Shown piece by piece: positions 45,208 to 52,929 of a DNA stretch of 64,000 bases; the stretch's first letter is position 1, and the number at the start of each line of letters is the position of its first letter. This DNA comes from Halopiger xanaduensis SH-6. GTDB lineage: Archaea; Halobacteriota; Halobacteria; Halobacteriales; Natrialbaceae. The position numbers and the translations under genes were made by a program. The DNA lies in NCBI RefSeq assembly GCF_000217715.1, contig NC_015666.1, positions 2,120,270 to 2,184,269 of the forward strand. Direction: 5' to 3'. Under the pieces are notes generated by a model that worked only from the letters and a program-made list of their open reading frames with translations, made no database searches and was not told the origin of the DNA.

Positions 45208-46787
45208 GCGACCAACGGGAGGCGATCCGATCGAACGCGAAGTACCTGCGCAACGTCCGGCCCATCGATCCCGACGAGATCTGCGAGTACGTCTCGGGGA
45301 ATCCGCATCCGGCGGTCGTCCGCCAGCACCTCCGCGAAGATGCAGTGGCTCTCGGGCTGATCGAGCGCGACGACGGCACCTTCGTTCCCGTCGAGGACGA
45401 GCCCGTTCCCCCCGGCCGCGGACCGGTTCGGGAGTTCCCCGCCGACTACGAGACGGCGCTCGAGGACCTGCTCGTCGAGCGCTACGGCGTCAACTGGCAC
45501 GAGGACGGGGCCGGGGACCTCCTGCGGTCGACGATCCGCCGGTTCAAATCGCGCTACCTCGAGGGGCGCCACGTCGAGTACGACGAGGACGTCGCGGCGG
45601 GATACGCGATCTACCACCTGCCGGCCTACTACGCCGCCGTCCAGTACGCGCTAAACGATCTGGCCGAGCGCGGCCTGCTCGGCCGCGATTTTCGGGTGCT
45701 GGACATCGGCGCCGGCGTCGGCGGCCCCGCGCTGGGCCTGTGCGACTACCTGCCCGACGACGCGCTGCTCGAGTACCACGCGATCGAACCCAGCGCAGCC
45801 GCAGACGTGCTCGAGGACCTGCTCGCGGAGACGGGCCGAAACGTGCACACGACGATCCACCGGACGACGGTCGAGGAATTCGATCCGGAAACGGTGGCCG
45901 GTGACGACGGCTTCGACCCCACCGCTCCCGACGACGGCTTCGACCTCGTGCTCGCCTGCAACGTCCTGAGCGAACTGGGGGACCCCGAAGCGGTGCTTCG
46001 GAACGCCCTCGAGTGGCTCGCCCCCGACGGCGCCGCGCTCGCGATGGCGCCCGCGGACAAGAACACGAGCGTCCAACTGCGCGAGGTGGAACGGGCGCTC
46101 GAGGACGAGCGACTGGTGGATCGAGCGGTCTTCGAGGGGCTCGAGGACGGCGACTCCGGGGACGGGAGCGGCGCGAACGACGCCGCCGACCGCGTCCGCA
46201 ACCGCCGCGGCACCGTCACCGTCTACGGGCCCGCCGTCCGCCTCTGGCCCGACGAGCGTCCCGCCGATCGCGGCTGGTCGTTCGACGTTCGGCCGGACCT
46301 CGAGGTGCCGTCCTTTCAGCGCAAACTCGACGAGGCGGCGCCCGAGCACGACGACGAGCACGCCCCCGGCGAGTTCGTCAACGTCGACGTCCAGTTTTCT
46401 TATTCCCTGCTGCGGCTGGACGGCCGGCGGCGGATCGACGTCGCCCTCGAGACCAGCGACTGGGCGAAGATGGCCGAGATGGAACGCCACGTCACCAACC
46501 GCATCGACCTCGTCGCGGCCAAACTGAGCCGCTCGCTGAGCGACAACGCCGACGGCAACGGGCGCCACAGCGGCCGCTCGAATCCTCTCTTCAAGATCAG
46601 CGACGGCAGCGAACAGATCGACCACTACGCCGTCCTCACGAAGGAAACCGCGCTCAACCGGCCGCTGCTCGAGGCCGACTACGGCGACGTGCTGTCGTTC
46701 GAGTCGATCCTCGCGCTCTGGAACGACGACGAGGAAGCCTACAACTTGGTCGTCGACGAGGAGACCGTCGTCGACCGAATCACCTAG
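45204..46787 (+). CDS. Rsm22-like small-subunit rRNA methyltransferase
   Basis: 527 residues with GTG start overlapping tyrA by GTGA. An N-terminal helical region is followed by a Rossmann methyltransferase domain (LDIGAGVGGPALGL; YHAIEPSAAA; LVLACNVLSEL) and a long C-terminal domain. Rsm22 proteins methylate small-subunit rRNA in organelles; haloarchaeal relatives are annotated likewise. The current stop, TAG at 46785-46787, is completed by the first two bases of the inserted element, while the original TGA remains at 48240-48242. Confidence 0.82.
   Translation: MSDQREAIRSNAKYLRNVRPIDPDEICEYVSGNPHPAVVRQHLREDAVALGLIERDDGTFVPVEDEPVPPGRGPVREFPADYETALEDLLVERYGVNWHEDGAGDLLRSTIRRFKSRYLEGRHVEYDEDVAAGYAIYHLPAYYAAVQYALNDLAERGLLGRDFRVLDIGAGVGGPALGLCDYLPDDALLEYHAIEPSAAADVLEDLLAETGRNVHTTIHRTTVEEFDPETVAGDDGFDPTAPDDGFDLVLACNVLSELGDPEAVLRNALEWLAPDGAALAMAPADKNTSVQLREVERALEDERLVDRAVFEGLEDGDSGDGSGANDAADRVRNRRGTVTVYGPAVRLWPDERPADRGWSFDVRPDLEVPSFQRKLDEAAPEHDDEHAPGEFVNVDVQFSYSLLRLDGRRRIDVALETSDWAKMAEMERHVTNRIDLVAAKLSRSLSDNADGNGRHSGRSNPLFKISDGSEQIDHYAVLTKETALNRPLLEADYGDVLSFESILALWNDDEEAYNLVVDEETVVDRIT
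46778..46785. repeat. Left 8-bp target duplication
   Basis: AATCACCT directly abuts the left inverted repeat and matches the right copy AATTACCT (48233-48240) at seven of eight bases. The difference (C/T) is synonymous in the interrupted gene. Confidence 0.65.
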
Positions 46788-46815
46788 CTCTGTTGAAACC
46801 CTTAGCCGATGACAG
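46786..46815 (+). repeat. Left terminal inverted repeat of cassette
   Basis: Begins AGCTCTGTTGAAACCCTTAG and ends GATGACAG. The inverse of 48203-48232 at 25 of 30 positions. Confidence 0.75.
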
Positions 46816-46965
46816 ATGGTACGTGCTGAATACAGGCGCGTATTTTGTACCGAGTTCACGAATCGGGCGGTAGCAACACCACCGAAGTTATCGATTTTGG
46901 GGCAAAGCGGAAGGATTATAGAATCCGATTTACCACCAACGTCCGACAGCTCACCTACTGAGGTG

Positions 46966-46972
46966 TATATAG
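46966..46972 (+). promoter_or_regulatory. TATA box of the cassette PstS-like gene
   Basis: TATATAG 45 nt ahead of the ATG at 47017, inside the element. This implies the passenger carries its own promoter. Confidence 0.45.
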
Positions 46973-47016
46973 AGTTCTGAGTAACGTTTACACTCACTGC
47001 GTGATAGCGTGACTTG

Positions 47017-48063
47017 ATGGGTCCCTCCTCATTTCCCGTCGCTTCTCGCCGGGAGACACTTGCTGCCAGTACCGTCCTCCTCGGGTCGCTCGCCGGTTGC
47101 ACATCCATTTTCGACGATAGTTCATCGTCAACGCCTGATGCCCCTTCGTCCGAGGGGACGGCGGCGACAGATAGGCGAAACGAAACGACCACCCCGTCGC
47201 TGCATGTCCAGTCGGGGTCGGAACTGCACCGCGTGTTGCACGAAGCGGCTATCGCGTGGAATCTAAATCCGAAACTGTCGGATAGAAGTTGGGTAGCAGA
47301 ACTCGACACCGACTCTGACGGCCGATTGGCTGACTATTTCTGCCGACGGGAAGGACTGAATCCCACCGGGAAGCGGTCGAATCCACCGGTCCAGATCGTC
47401 ATCTCTCATTCTGATCCTCCATCCGTGGTCCAAGACCTCGCCGCCGAACGAGTTGATCTCGGCGATACTCGGTACGAGACGGCCGGGTCCATCAGCGAAT
47501 CGCTCACGATTGGAGACCGGTTCGTCGAGCATCAGGTTGCGACCGCCGGAAGTGCATTTATTGTTAGCCCCTCGATCATTGACGAAGGAGTGACCTCGCT
47601 GCGGGCGGCTGAAGTGCGGGACATCTACGCGGGCGAGATAACGAACTGGCAGGCCGTCGGCGGTCCGGACAGAGAAATCAGGGTCATTGCTGGTCCCGAT
47701 GCCAGTCCGCCGCGTTGGCTCATAGACACGTTTTTCGACGGCGTTCCCGAGACGGGCGTCGACGTACGCTTCGGCAAAGAGGCTACACGGATCAACAAGA
47801 TAGAATCCCGGGACGATGCCCTCGGTGAAATCCCCGTCGGGTTCGCCGTCTCCGATGCTCCCGTCCTGAACCTCAGTGTTGATGGCACACGTTACAGCGT
47901 GAGCGAGACGGGATATCCGTCGACGGTCAACCTCGCGTGTTATACGTGGGGAGAGCCGGACTCGCGAGAGCGTGCATTCATTTCGTACCTCCAGTCACCC
48001 GCCGGTCAGCGGTACGTCGACAGGAACAGGGACTTTCTCCCACTCGATTGGGAAGCCGACTGA
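47017..48063 (+). CDS. PstS-like substrate-binding lipoprotein, cassette passenger
   Basis: 348 residues from ATG at 47017 (a TTG directly upstream is also in frame). Tat lipoprotein signal: ASRRETLAAS, lipobox Cys28. The mature part aligns with PstS of this window: ADYF-x5-G-x3-TG-x-RSNPP, then NWQAVGGPDREI against NWSEVGGPDQEI. The phosphate-contact loops are changed: GSST becomes GSEL, SHSGTGCEAV becomes SHSDPPSVVQ, and EGSGTDTT becomes PDASPPRW. It probably no longer binds phosphate tightly and has no permease or ATPase beside it. Possibly a sensor, decoy or binder of another anion. Confidence 0.78.
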   Translation: MGPSSFPVASRRETLAASTVLLGSLAGCTSIFDDSSSSTPDAPSSEGTAATDRRNETTTPSLHVQSGSELHRVLHEAAIAWNLNPKLSDRSWVAELDTDSDGRLADYFCRREGLNPTGKRSNPPVQIVISHSDPPSVVQDLAAERVDLGDTRYETAGSISESLTIGDRFVEHQVATAGSAFIVSPSIIDEGVTSLRAAEVRDIYAGEITNWQAVGGPDREIRVIAGPDASPPRWLIDTFFDGVPETGVDVRFGKEATRINKIESRDDALGEIPVGFAVSDAPVLNLSVDGTRYSVSETGYPSTVNLACYTWGEPDSRERAFISYLQSPAGQRYVDRNRDFLPLDWEAD

Positions 48064-48202
48064 TTGCATATCGGAATGGAGACGCCATCTCCACTATCGT
48101 AACGTGCGGTATCCCTAGCAGAAAAAACAGCGTCATAAGCGTAGTTTCCCAGATTGCCAACTTACCGAACTTATCCTCTGTATTCGGCACGGCTTCTAGA
48201 AC

Positions 48203-48232
48203 CTGTCACCGACTAAGGGTTTCAACAAGGCC
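48203..48232 (-). repeat. Right terminal inverted repeat of cassette
   Basis: Reads on the minus strand GGCCTTGTTGAAACCCTTAG and ends GGTGACAG. Partner of 46786-46815. Confidence 0.75.
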
Positions 48233-48240
48233 AATTACCT
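48233..48240. repeat. Right 8-bp target duplication
   Basis: AATTACCT followed by GA. Joined to the left flank it regenerates ATY-ACC-TGA, the pre-insertion end of the methyltransferase gene. Confidence 0.65.
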
Positions 48241-48569
48241 GACGTCTGCTCCCGTTTTCTCGAGGTCTGCTCCGCGAAATCGTAGATACTCGATACGAAC
48301 ACTACGAAAGCCCCCTGCCGGCATCCGGTCGATGGGCTCGCTACGTGCTCGCTACGCTCGCGTGCTTATTCCGGAAGACTCCCTTCGGTCGTCTTCCGAC
48401 GTTCGCCTCACTTCGTTCGGCTCTCCGTCGCTCGTCTTCCCGGACGCCGGCAGCCCCTTTCATGGTGGTGTCGATCGATTCGAAAGGAACGCCGATCCGT
48501 ATCGATCAGACGTGGGTTCGTACCACACAAAACGGTGGGCTTTTCGCGCCGGCCTCCGACCCACCCGGT
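48241..48569. other. Noncoding region with inverted repeats
   Basis: No gene supported. It holds an outer inverted repeat CTGCCGGCATCCGG (48315-48328) with CCGGACGCCGGCAG (48440-48453), matching at 13 of 14 positions, and inside it CGGAAGAC (48372-48379) with GTCTTCCG (48391-48398). This may fold as a long structured RNA or be an old repeat. surE begins at the far end. Confidence 0.5.
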
Positions 48570-49394
48570 ATGAGCGACGCCCTCGAGATCCTGCTGACCA
48601 ACGACGACGGGATCCACAGCACCGGGATCCGGGCGCTGTACGACGCCCTCTCGGAACGCGGCAACGTGACCGTCGTCGCTCCCGCGACCGACCAGAGCGC
48701 CTGCGGGCGCTCGATGTCTCACGAGGTCGACGTCGAGACGCACGAGTTGGGTTACGCGCTCCACGGGACCCCCTCGGACTGCGTCGTCGCCGGCCTGGCC
48801 GAACTCGGCCCTGACCCCGACATCGTCGTCGCGGGCTGTAACAAGGGCGCCAACCTCGGCGAGTACGTGCTGGGCCGCTCGGGAACGATCAGCGCCGCCG
48901 TCGAGGCCGCCTTCTTCGACGTGCCCGCGATCGCGACCTCGATGTACGTCCCCGCCCCCGGCGACGGCGCCTCGCTCGAGGCGGTCGACCTCGAGCCGGC
49001 AGACTACGCCGAAGCGACCCGCATCACGTCCTTCCTCGTGGAACACGCCCTCGAGACCGACGTCTTCGAGCACGCGGCGTATCTCAACGTCAACGTTCCG
49101 GTCGCGGACTCTGAAGGCGAGCCCGCGCCGGTCGAGATCACCCGGCCCTCCCAGCGCTACGAGATGGACGCCGAGCGCGACGGCGAGCGCGTCCACCTCC
49201 ACGACCGCGTCTGGGAGTCGATGGATCCCGAGGAAATCCCAGACCCCGAGGGTACCGACCGCCGCGCCGTCGCCGAGGGCCGAATCAGCGTCTCGCCGCT
49301 GACCGCGCCTCACTCGACGAACCACCACGAGACGCTCGAGGACCTCGCGGACCGCTACGCCGAGTCGGTCGGCGTCCCGGAGCACGTCCAGTAA
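48570..49394 (+). CDS. surE: 5'/3'-nucleotidase SurE
   Basis: 274 residues from ATG at 48570. Signature EILLTNDDGIHSTGI (6-20), where the NDD triple supplies metal ligands, then ATDQSACGRSMS, and GCNKGANLGEYVLGRSGTISAA. SurE hydrolyses nucleoside monophosphates. Cytoplasmic. A longer frame upstream runs into noncoding repeats and is not used. Confidence 0.95.
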   Translation: MSDALEILLTNDDGIHSTGIRALYDALSERGNVTVVAPATDQSACGRSMSHEVDVETHELGYALHGTPSDCVVAGLAELGPDPDIVVAGCNKGANLGEYVLGRSGTISAAVEAAFFDVPAIATSMYVPAPGDGASLEAVDLEPADYAEATRITSFLVEHALETDVFEHAAYLNVNVPVADSEGEPAPVEITRPSQRYEMDAERDGERVHLHDRVWESMDPEEIPDPEGTDRRAVAEGRISVSPLTAPHSTNHHETLEDLADRYAESVGVPEHVQ

Positions 49395-49472
49395 GCGCCG
49401 CTCGCGGCCGGCGACGCTACGTCGTTCGCTGCAACCCCGAGGGATATGTACGCCGACGGTGAACAGTCACGC

Positions 49473-49703
49473 ATGTCGACGGTCGAGATCGAATACTGCG
49501 TTCCGTGTGGGTTCTTGTCACGAGCGGAAGACGTCCAGCACGCCCTGCTGTCGACGTTCGGCGAGCAACTCGATGCGGTCACGCTCGCGACGGGCGCCAA
49601 CGGCGTCTTCGTCGTCCGCGTCGACGATACTGTCATCTTCGATAAGAGTGAGGACGAGTACGACGTCGACGAAATCGTCAGACGGGTCCGGGATCGGCTG
49701 TGA
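49473..49703 (+). CDS. SelW/SelT/Rdx-type thioredoxin-like protein
   Basis: 76 residues from ATG at 49473. Starts VEIEYCVPCGFLSRAEDVQ, with the redox pair CVPC as in cysteine variants of SelW (where animals have CxxU), and ends VDEIVRRVRDRL. A small redox protein. The 27 nt upstream ATG is in frame but less likely. Confidence 0.8.
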   Translation: MSTVEIEYCVPCGFLSRAEDVQHALLSTFGEQLDAVTLATGANGVFVVRVDDTVIFDKSEDEYDVDEIVRRVRDRL

Positions 49704-49750
49704 CCGTCGGCGTTGCTGCCGGTATCTATCGGGCAATCGAGGAGATAGCG

Positions 49751-49769
49751 ACCTTGCAGTTTGCAAGGT
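49751..49769. promoter_or_regulatory. Perfect 8-bp inverted repeat between SelW-like and HTH genes
   Basis: Arms ACCTTGCA and TGCAAGGT separated by three bases. It could be a hairpin terminator for the SelW-like gene or an operator of the HTH gene that starts 144 bp away, whose TATA-like AAATATAA lies at about 49838-49845. Confidence 0.4.
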
Positions 49770-49912
49770 AATCGACCTTCGCAACGGGGCCTGACACCTC
49801 GAGATGTGGACGGGGCGTCACCACCTGCCGGCAGCAGAAATATAACCGAGAAGACAGAAGATCAATGTAACTGCGTGTTCAGGCTCCTGTACGGGCAATC
49901 GAGGGTAGACAC

Positions 49913-50308
49913 ATGGTACTGAGTACACTCCGGGCTCGCCTCTCGTCGCTCTGGTCGACCGAATCGACCGACGAGACACCGAACGAGTCCACGACGACGG
50001 ACGAGGCATCGACCGACGAATCAACCGCGGACGAAACGCTGAGTTACGCCGAAGAAATCGAGTACGGCGTCGACGAGCGCGACCTCCAGGACGAGGACAA
50101 GATTCTCCGGTTGCTCGTCAAGCGCGGCGGGCGCGTCGATCAATCGACCGTGCGCGAGGAAACCGGCTGGTCCGAGGACCGGCTCGCCGACGTCATCGAC
50201 CGCATGGAGGACGACAACCAGATCAGCGCGATCACGGTCGGGCGAAAGCGCGTCATCTGTCGGCGGGGCTTCGAACCGAAGGGCTACCGCTCGCATCTCA
50301 ACGAATAG
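49913..50308 (+). CDS. Helix-turn-helix (MarR-like) DNA-binding protein
   Basis: 131 residues from ATG. An N-terminal Thr/Glu/Ser-rich region (to about 45) is followed by a winged helix: LQDEDKILRLLVKRGGRVDQSTVREETGWSE region with second helix, then DDNQISAITVGRKRVICRRGF wing. The family is found beside membrane or stress genes in haloarchaea. Target unknown. Confidence 0.7.
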   Translation: MVLSTLRARLSSLWSTESTDETPNESTTTDEASTDESTADETLSYAEEIEYGVDERDLQDEDKILRLLVKRGGRVDQSTVREETGWSEDRLADVIDRMEDDNQISAITVGRKRVICRRGFEPKGYRSHLNE

Positions 50309-50694
50309 GCTGCTTTCCGGAACCGGTACCGACCGCGGGCGACGCGTTCGATCGGGCACCCATCGCTCGCGTGCTCGTCTCCCCTTTTTCCGTCCGTTTC
50401 TGTCGTTCTCGAACAGTGGTACTCGTCAGCAATTCCCGGTGGCATCTCGCTCGAGTTCGGTCGGTGCGTCGGTTCGCGCTGTCGGGTAGCCGATCAGCTA
50501 CACGCCCGTCTCGAGCATCGCTACTCGAGCGCTGGCGGCACCTCGCTGACGCGTTGCGACCCGTTTCCGTCGTGCGAACGACAGTCGCCGCCGTCGAGAG
50601 GTCACCCGGGCTGAACTCGTCACAGCCGCTGCACGCGACTACGGCGGCATGTTCAGGCCGAATCGGTATCAGTTGTCCGCCCGATTAAACGGAT
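50309..50694. other. Intergenic region without recognisable gene
   Basis: 386 bp with stop codons spread in all frames and no clear repeat. The last 60 bp, with GATTAAACGGATATG, probably carry the promoter of the DUF1328 gene. Nothing else seen. Confidence 0.5.
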
Positions 50695-50841
50695 ATGTTA
50701 GAACTCGCACTCCTGTTCTTCGTGATCGCGATCATCGCCGGCGCACTCGGTGCAGGCGGCGTCGCCGGCTTCTCGATGGCCATCGCGAAGTGGCTCGTGA
50801 TACTGTTCCTCGTACTGGCCGTCGTTTCGCTGCTGCTCTGA
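50695..50841 (+). CDS. DUF1328-type 48-residue membrane protein
   Basis: 48 residues from [23 protein letters not shown], then [20 protein letters not shown] and a tail rich in Leu/Val/Ser ending in a TGA. Two helices joined by a Gly-rich turn, the classic UPF0391/DUF1328 form, and normal in length. Role unknown; in many microbes it is stress-linked. Confidence 0.75.
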   Translation: MLELALLFFVIAIIAGALGAGGVAGFSMAIAKWLVILFLVLAVVSLLL

Positions 50842-50921
50842 GCGCACGTCCCGATCGGCGTCGTGTCTCGAGCCCCTCGCAAGCACAGCGGCTATCCCCG
50901 CCAATCCAGTGTCACTACGAC

Positions 50922-51296
50922 ATGACCGACGAGCCACTCGAGACGGACCGGTCGCCGCTTGGCCGGCGCCGGACGCTCCGGCTGTTCGGGCTGGCGACGG
51001 CCGGCTCGATGACTGCGCTCGCGGGCTGTTCCGAGGAGGACGAAAACGAGCCCGAAAGCACCGGCGTCGAGGAAACGCCGGAGGAACCTGCCCAGCCGGA
51101 AGGCGAAGAGCCGGAAGACGATCCGACGACGGAAAACTCGTCCGGCGAGAACGAGTCCGAGAGCGAGGCGTCGACGGAACGAAACGATACGGAAGACGAA
51201 AACGAAAGCAGCATCGTGGAAAACGGCACGGACGCGGCAACGGACAACGAAACGACCGCCCAAGAAAACGAGACGGAGGAGGAGAACGAGAGTTGA
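50922..51296 (+). CDS. Acidic Tat lipoprotein
   Basis: 124 residues from ATG at 50922. Signal RRRTLRLFGLATAGSMTALA with lipobox Cys36 region AGCSEE. The mature part is almost wholly Glu, Asp, Asn, Thr and Ser and probably disordered. No enzymatic motif. Anchored to the outer face of the membrane; function unknown. Confidence 0.65.
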   Translation: MTDEPLETDRSPLGRRRTLRLFGLATAGSMTALAGCSEEDENEPESTGVEETPEEPAQPEGEEPEDDPTTENSSGENESESEASTERNDTEDENESSIVENGTDAATDNETTAQENETEEENES

Positions 51297-51427
51297 CGCA
51301 CTCGCGCCGTCCGACGGCGGTCGCTCTCCGACGTGTGGCGTGCGGACATCGAACACGGGAAAGGGAAGGGGGTATTGCGCGCGGCTCGCGCCCCCAGTGG
51401 ACGGATCGCTCAGCGGTGACTCCGCTT

Positions 51428-51471
51428 CGACCTGCCCTCGACAGGGTCGGGAACGAACCGAGGGCAGGTCG
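51428..51471. other. Long perfect hairpin in an otherwise gene-free gap
   Basis: CGACCTGCCCTCG (51428-51440) and its exact reverse complement (51459-51471) flank an 18-base loop, a 13-bp stem. It lies in the 341-bp gap 51297-51637 between converging genes, where no other gene is seen. A terminator, small RNA or repeat remnant are possible. Confidence 0.5.
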
Positions 51472-51637
51472 TCCGTACCTGTGCCGTCGATCCGCGTAGC
51501 CCTTTGCCTGATCTGTTCAGGGGTACTTTGTGGGGGCTCGAGTCAGTTCATTGACAGCGACTATCACTCGCGATATCGACCGAATAACTGTCTGAACGGT
51601 TCACTGAGTCGAAACGCGCTCGAGTCACTGTCATTGA

Positions 51638-51937
51638 TTAGATAGCCGAACTATCGGGGTCGAAGCGATAGACTGCGTCCCCCGTGCCGACGAAGAGAGA
51701 TCCGTCGGTACGGTGGCCGATAATTTCCGTCTTGAAGGACTTCGACCACGTTTTTTCGCCGTGGCTGGCGACCTGCACGAATCGGGGCTCGGTGTGGGCG
51801 TGCACCCAGTGGCCGCGCTGCTCGCCCGCTGACTCGAGGGCGCTCGCGTCGACGACTGCCAGCGACTCGAGACAGCCGCTAGCCGCGCCGAGAGTCCCGA
51901 CTGCGGTCGCGTAGGTGAGAAACGACCGTCGATTCAT
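51638..51937 (-). CDS. Small Tat lipoprotein
   Basis: 99 residues from ATG at 51937. MNRRSFLTYATAVGTLGAAS, then GC lipobox (Cys22). The mature part HWVHAHTEPRFVQVASHGEK ends with a repeat-like FVGTGDAVYRFDP, reminiscent of a beta-propeller blade. It may be a truncated larger protein. No partner in the region. Confidence 0.55.
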   Translation of the reverse strand: MNRRSFLTYATAVGTLGAASGCLESLAVVDASALESAGEQRGHWVHAHTEPRFVQVASHGEKTWSKSFKTEIIGHRTDGSLFVGTGDAVYRFDPDSSAI

Positions 51938-52089
51938 ACGATATATTCGTGGAATGAACAGTTCGGGTAAATAGGTTCCGCCGGTCGACGGCTTAAGTTG
52001 GTGGTTGCTCGAGGTGCAGGGTAGATTGAGGCCACGTCACGACGAAGACCGTGCGGTGTAGAACCCTGATTACGACGGAGAAATTCGAG

Positions 52090-52161
52090 TGGACTCGCCG
52101 GGATTTGAACCCGGGGCCTCTCCCATGCCAAGGGAGTGATCTACCTCTGATCTACGAGCCC
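52090..52161 (-). tRNA. tRNA-Ala (GGC anticodon)
   Basis: 72 nt. The cloverleaf folds cleanly: acceptor GGGCTCG with CGAGTCC, D-stem GATC/GATC, anticodon stem CTCCC/GGGAG with loop TTGGCAT (anticodon GGC), T-stem CCGGG/CCCGG with TTCAAAT loop. The acceptor contains the G3-U70 wobble, the alanine identity element, and A73. CCA is not encoded and no intron is seen. Confidence 0.95.
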
Positions 52162-52190
52162 TCGTTCGCACTCCATAGTATTTCGGACGG

Positions 52191-52199
52191 ATAGATAAA
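52191..52199 (-). promoter_or_regulatory. TATA box of the tRNA-Ala gene
   Basis: Minus strand reads TTTATCTAT, 30-38 nt ahead of the mature 5' end at 52161. Confidence 0.45.
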
Positions 52200-52260
52200 C
52201 CCCTCGAAATTCTCGAGGCCGTGGAGTCAATCACTGGCACGGCCCGCTGCGCGCGCTGAC

Positions 52261-52442
52261 CTAGAAACGCTTTAGTCCATCCCGGCGAAAGCCCCGGTGG
52301 GAAGCGCACGGCCGCAAATCTGACTGCGTCACCGACTGCTATTCGAGGTGACTTGGGATTGCGGAAGTGCACCGGCAGTCGCCCGACCACATCGGCGACT
52401 GTCGCGTCATCGTGCGGTCAGTGCGGTTCCTATCCTCGAACA
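52261..52442 (+). promoter_or_regulatory. Structured leader or small RNA ahead of rpsO
   Basis: The region contains a possible promoter (GAAACGCTTTAG at 52264-52275), then a GGC-GAAA-GCC GNRA hairpin at 52284-52293, GTCACC/GGTGAC arms at about 52328-52351, and a strong ten-pair hairpin GGCAGTCGCC (52374-52383) with GGCGACTGTC (52394-52403). Three nested or adjacent helices in a 180-nt stretch upstream of a ribosomal protein gene point to a regulatory leader or separate RNA. S15 is known in bacteria for translational autoregulation, but nothing shows that here. Confidence 0.4.
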
Positions 52443-52913
52443 ATGGCACGAATGCACACCCGCCGTCGCGGCTCGTCCGGTTCGGACAAGCCGGCGGCAG
52501 ACGAACCTCCGGAGTGGAGCGACGTCGACGCGGACGACATCGAAGACCGCGTCGTCGAACTGGCAGAGCAGGGCTACGATCCCAGTCAGATCGGGATGAA
52601 GCTGCGTGACGAAGGCGTCACCGGCACGCCCATCCCCGACGTCAAGCTGGCGACCGGGAAGAAGATCACCGAAATCCTCGAGGAGAACGACGCCACGTCG
52701 GACATTCCTGAGGACCTGTACAACCTGATGGAGCGCGCCGTGCGCCTGCGCGAACACGTCCAGCAGAACCCGCAGGACTACCAGAACAAGCGCGCCCTGC
52801 AGAACACGGAATCGAAGGTCCGCCGCCTCGTCGACTACTACCGCGGCGACGAACTCGAGCCGGACTTTACGTACACCTACGACGTCGCGAAGGACCTCCT
52901 CGACGAGGAGTAA
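52443..52913 (+). CDS. rpsO: 30S ribosomal protein S15 (uS15)
   Basis: 156 residues from ATG. The archaeal/eukaryotic-type S15 includes an N-terminal extension MARMHTRRRGSSGSDKP, PPEWSDVDADDI, GYDPSQIGMKLRDEGVTG and the C-terminal rRNA-binding helices (NKRALQNTESKVRRLVDYY). First gene of a four-gene operon. Confidence 0.96.
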   Translation: MARMHTRRRGSSGSDKPAADEPPEWSDVDADDIEDRVVELAEQGYDPSQIGMKLRDEGVTGTPIPDVKLATGKKITEILEENDATSDIPEDLYNLMERAVRLREHVQQNPQDYQNKRALQNTESKVRRLVDYYRGDELEPDFTYTYDVAKDLLDEE

Positions 52914-52929
52914 TAGTAATCGATAGTCA

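Larger units (their letters stand above)
46786..48232. mobile_element. Transposase-less mobile insertion cassette carrying a PstS-like gene
   Basis: A 1447-bp element bounded by 30-bp inverted repeats (46786-46815 and 48203-48232) matching at 25 positions, each with the core TGTTGAAACCCTTAG. It is flanked by AATCACCT (46778-46785) and AATTACCT (48233-48240), an eight-base target duplication with one change. Eight-base duplications and GGC-YYTGTTG-type ends are typical of IS6-family elements, which points to that family, not proven. No transposase, whole or broken, can be read in any frame; only the PstS-like gene is present. Base composition is more AT-rich than the surrounding chromosome. 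Confidence 0.75.

Noticed and set aside
45651-47309. A minus-strand frame spanning the left end of the cassette
   Set aside because: It crosses both the methyltransferase gene and the element boundary and has no transposase motifs (no DDE signature). It cannot be the missing transposase.
48064-48202. Possible transposase remnant between the PstS-like gene and the right inverted repeat
   Set aside because: Only 139 bp, and no frame gives recognisable IS transposase residues.
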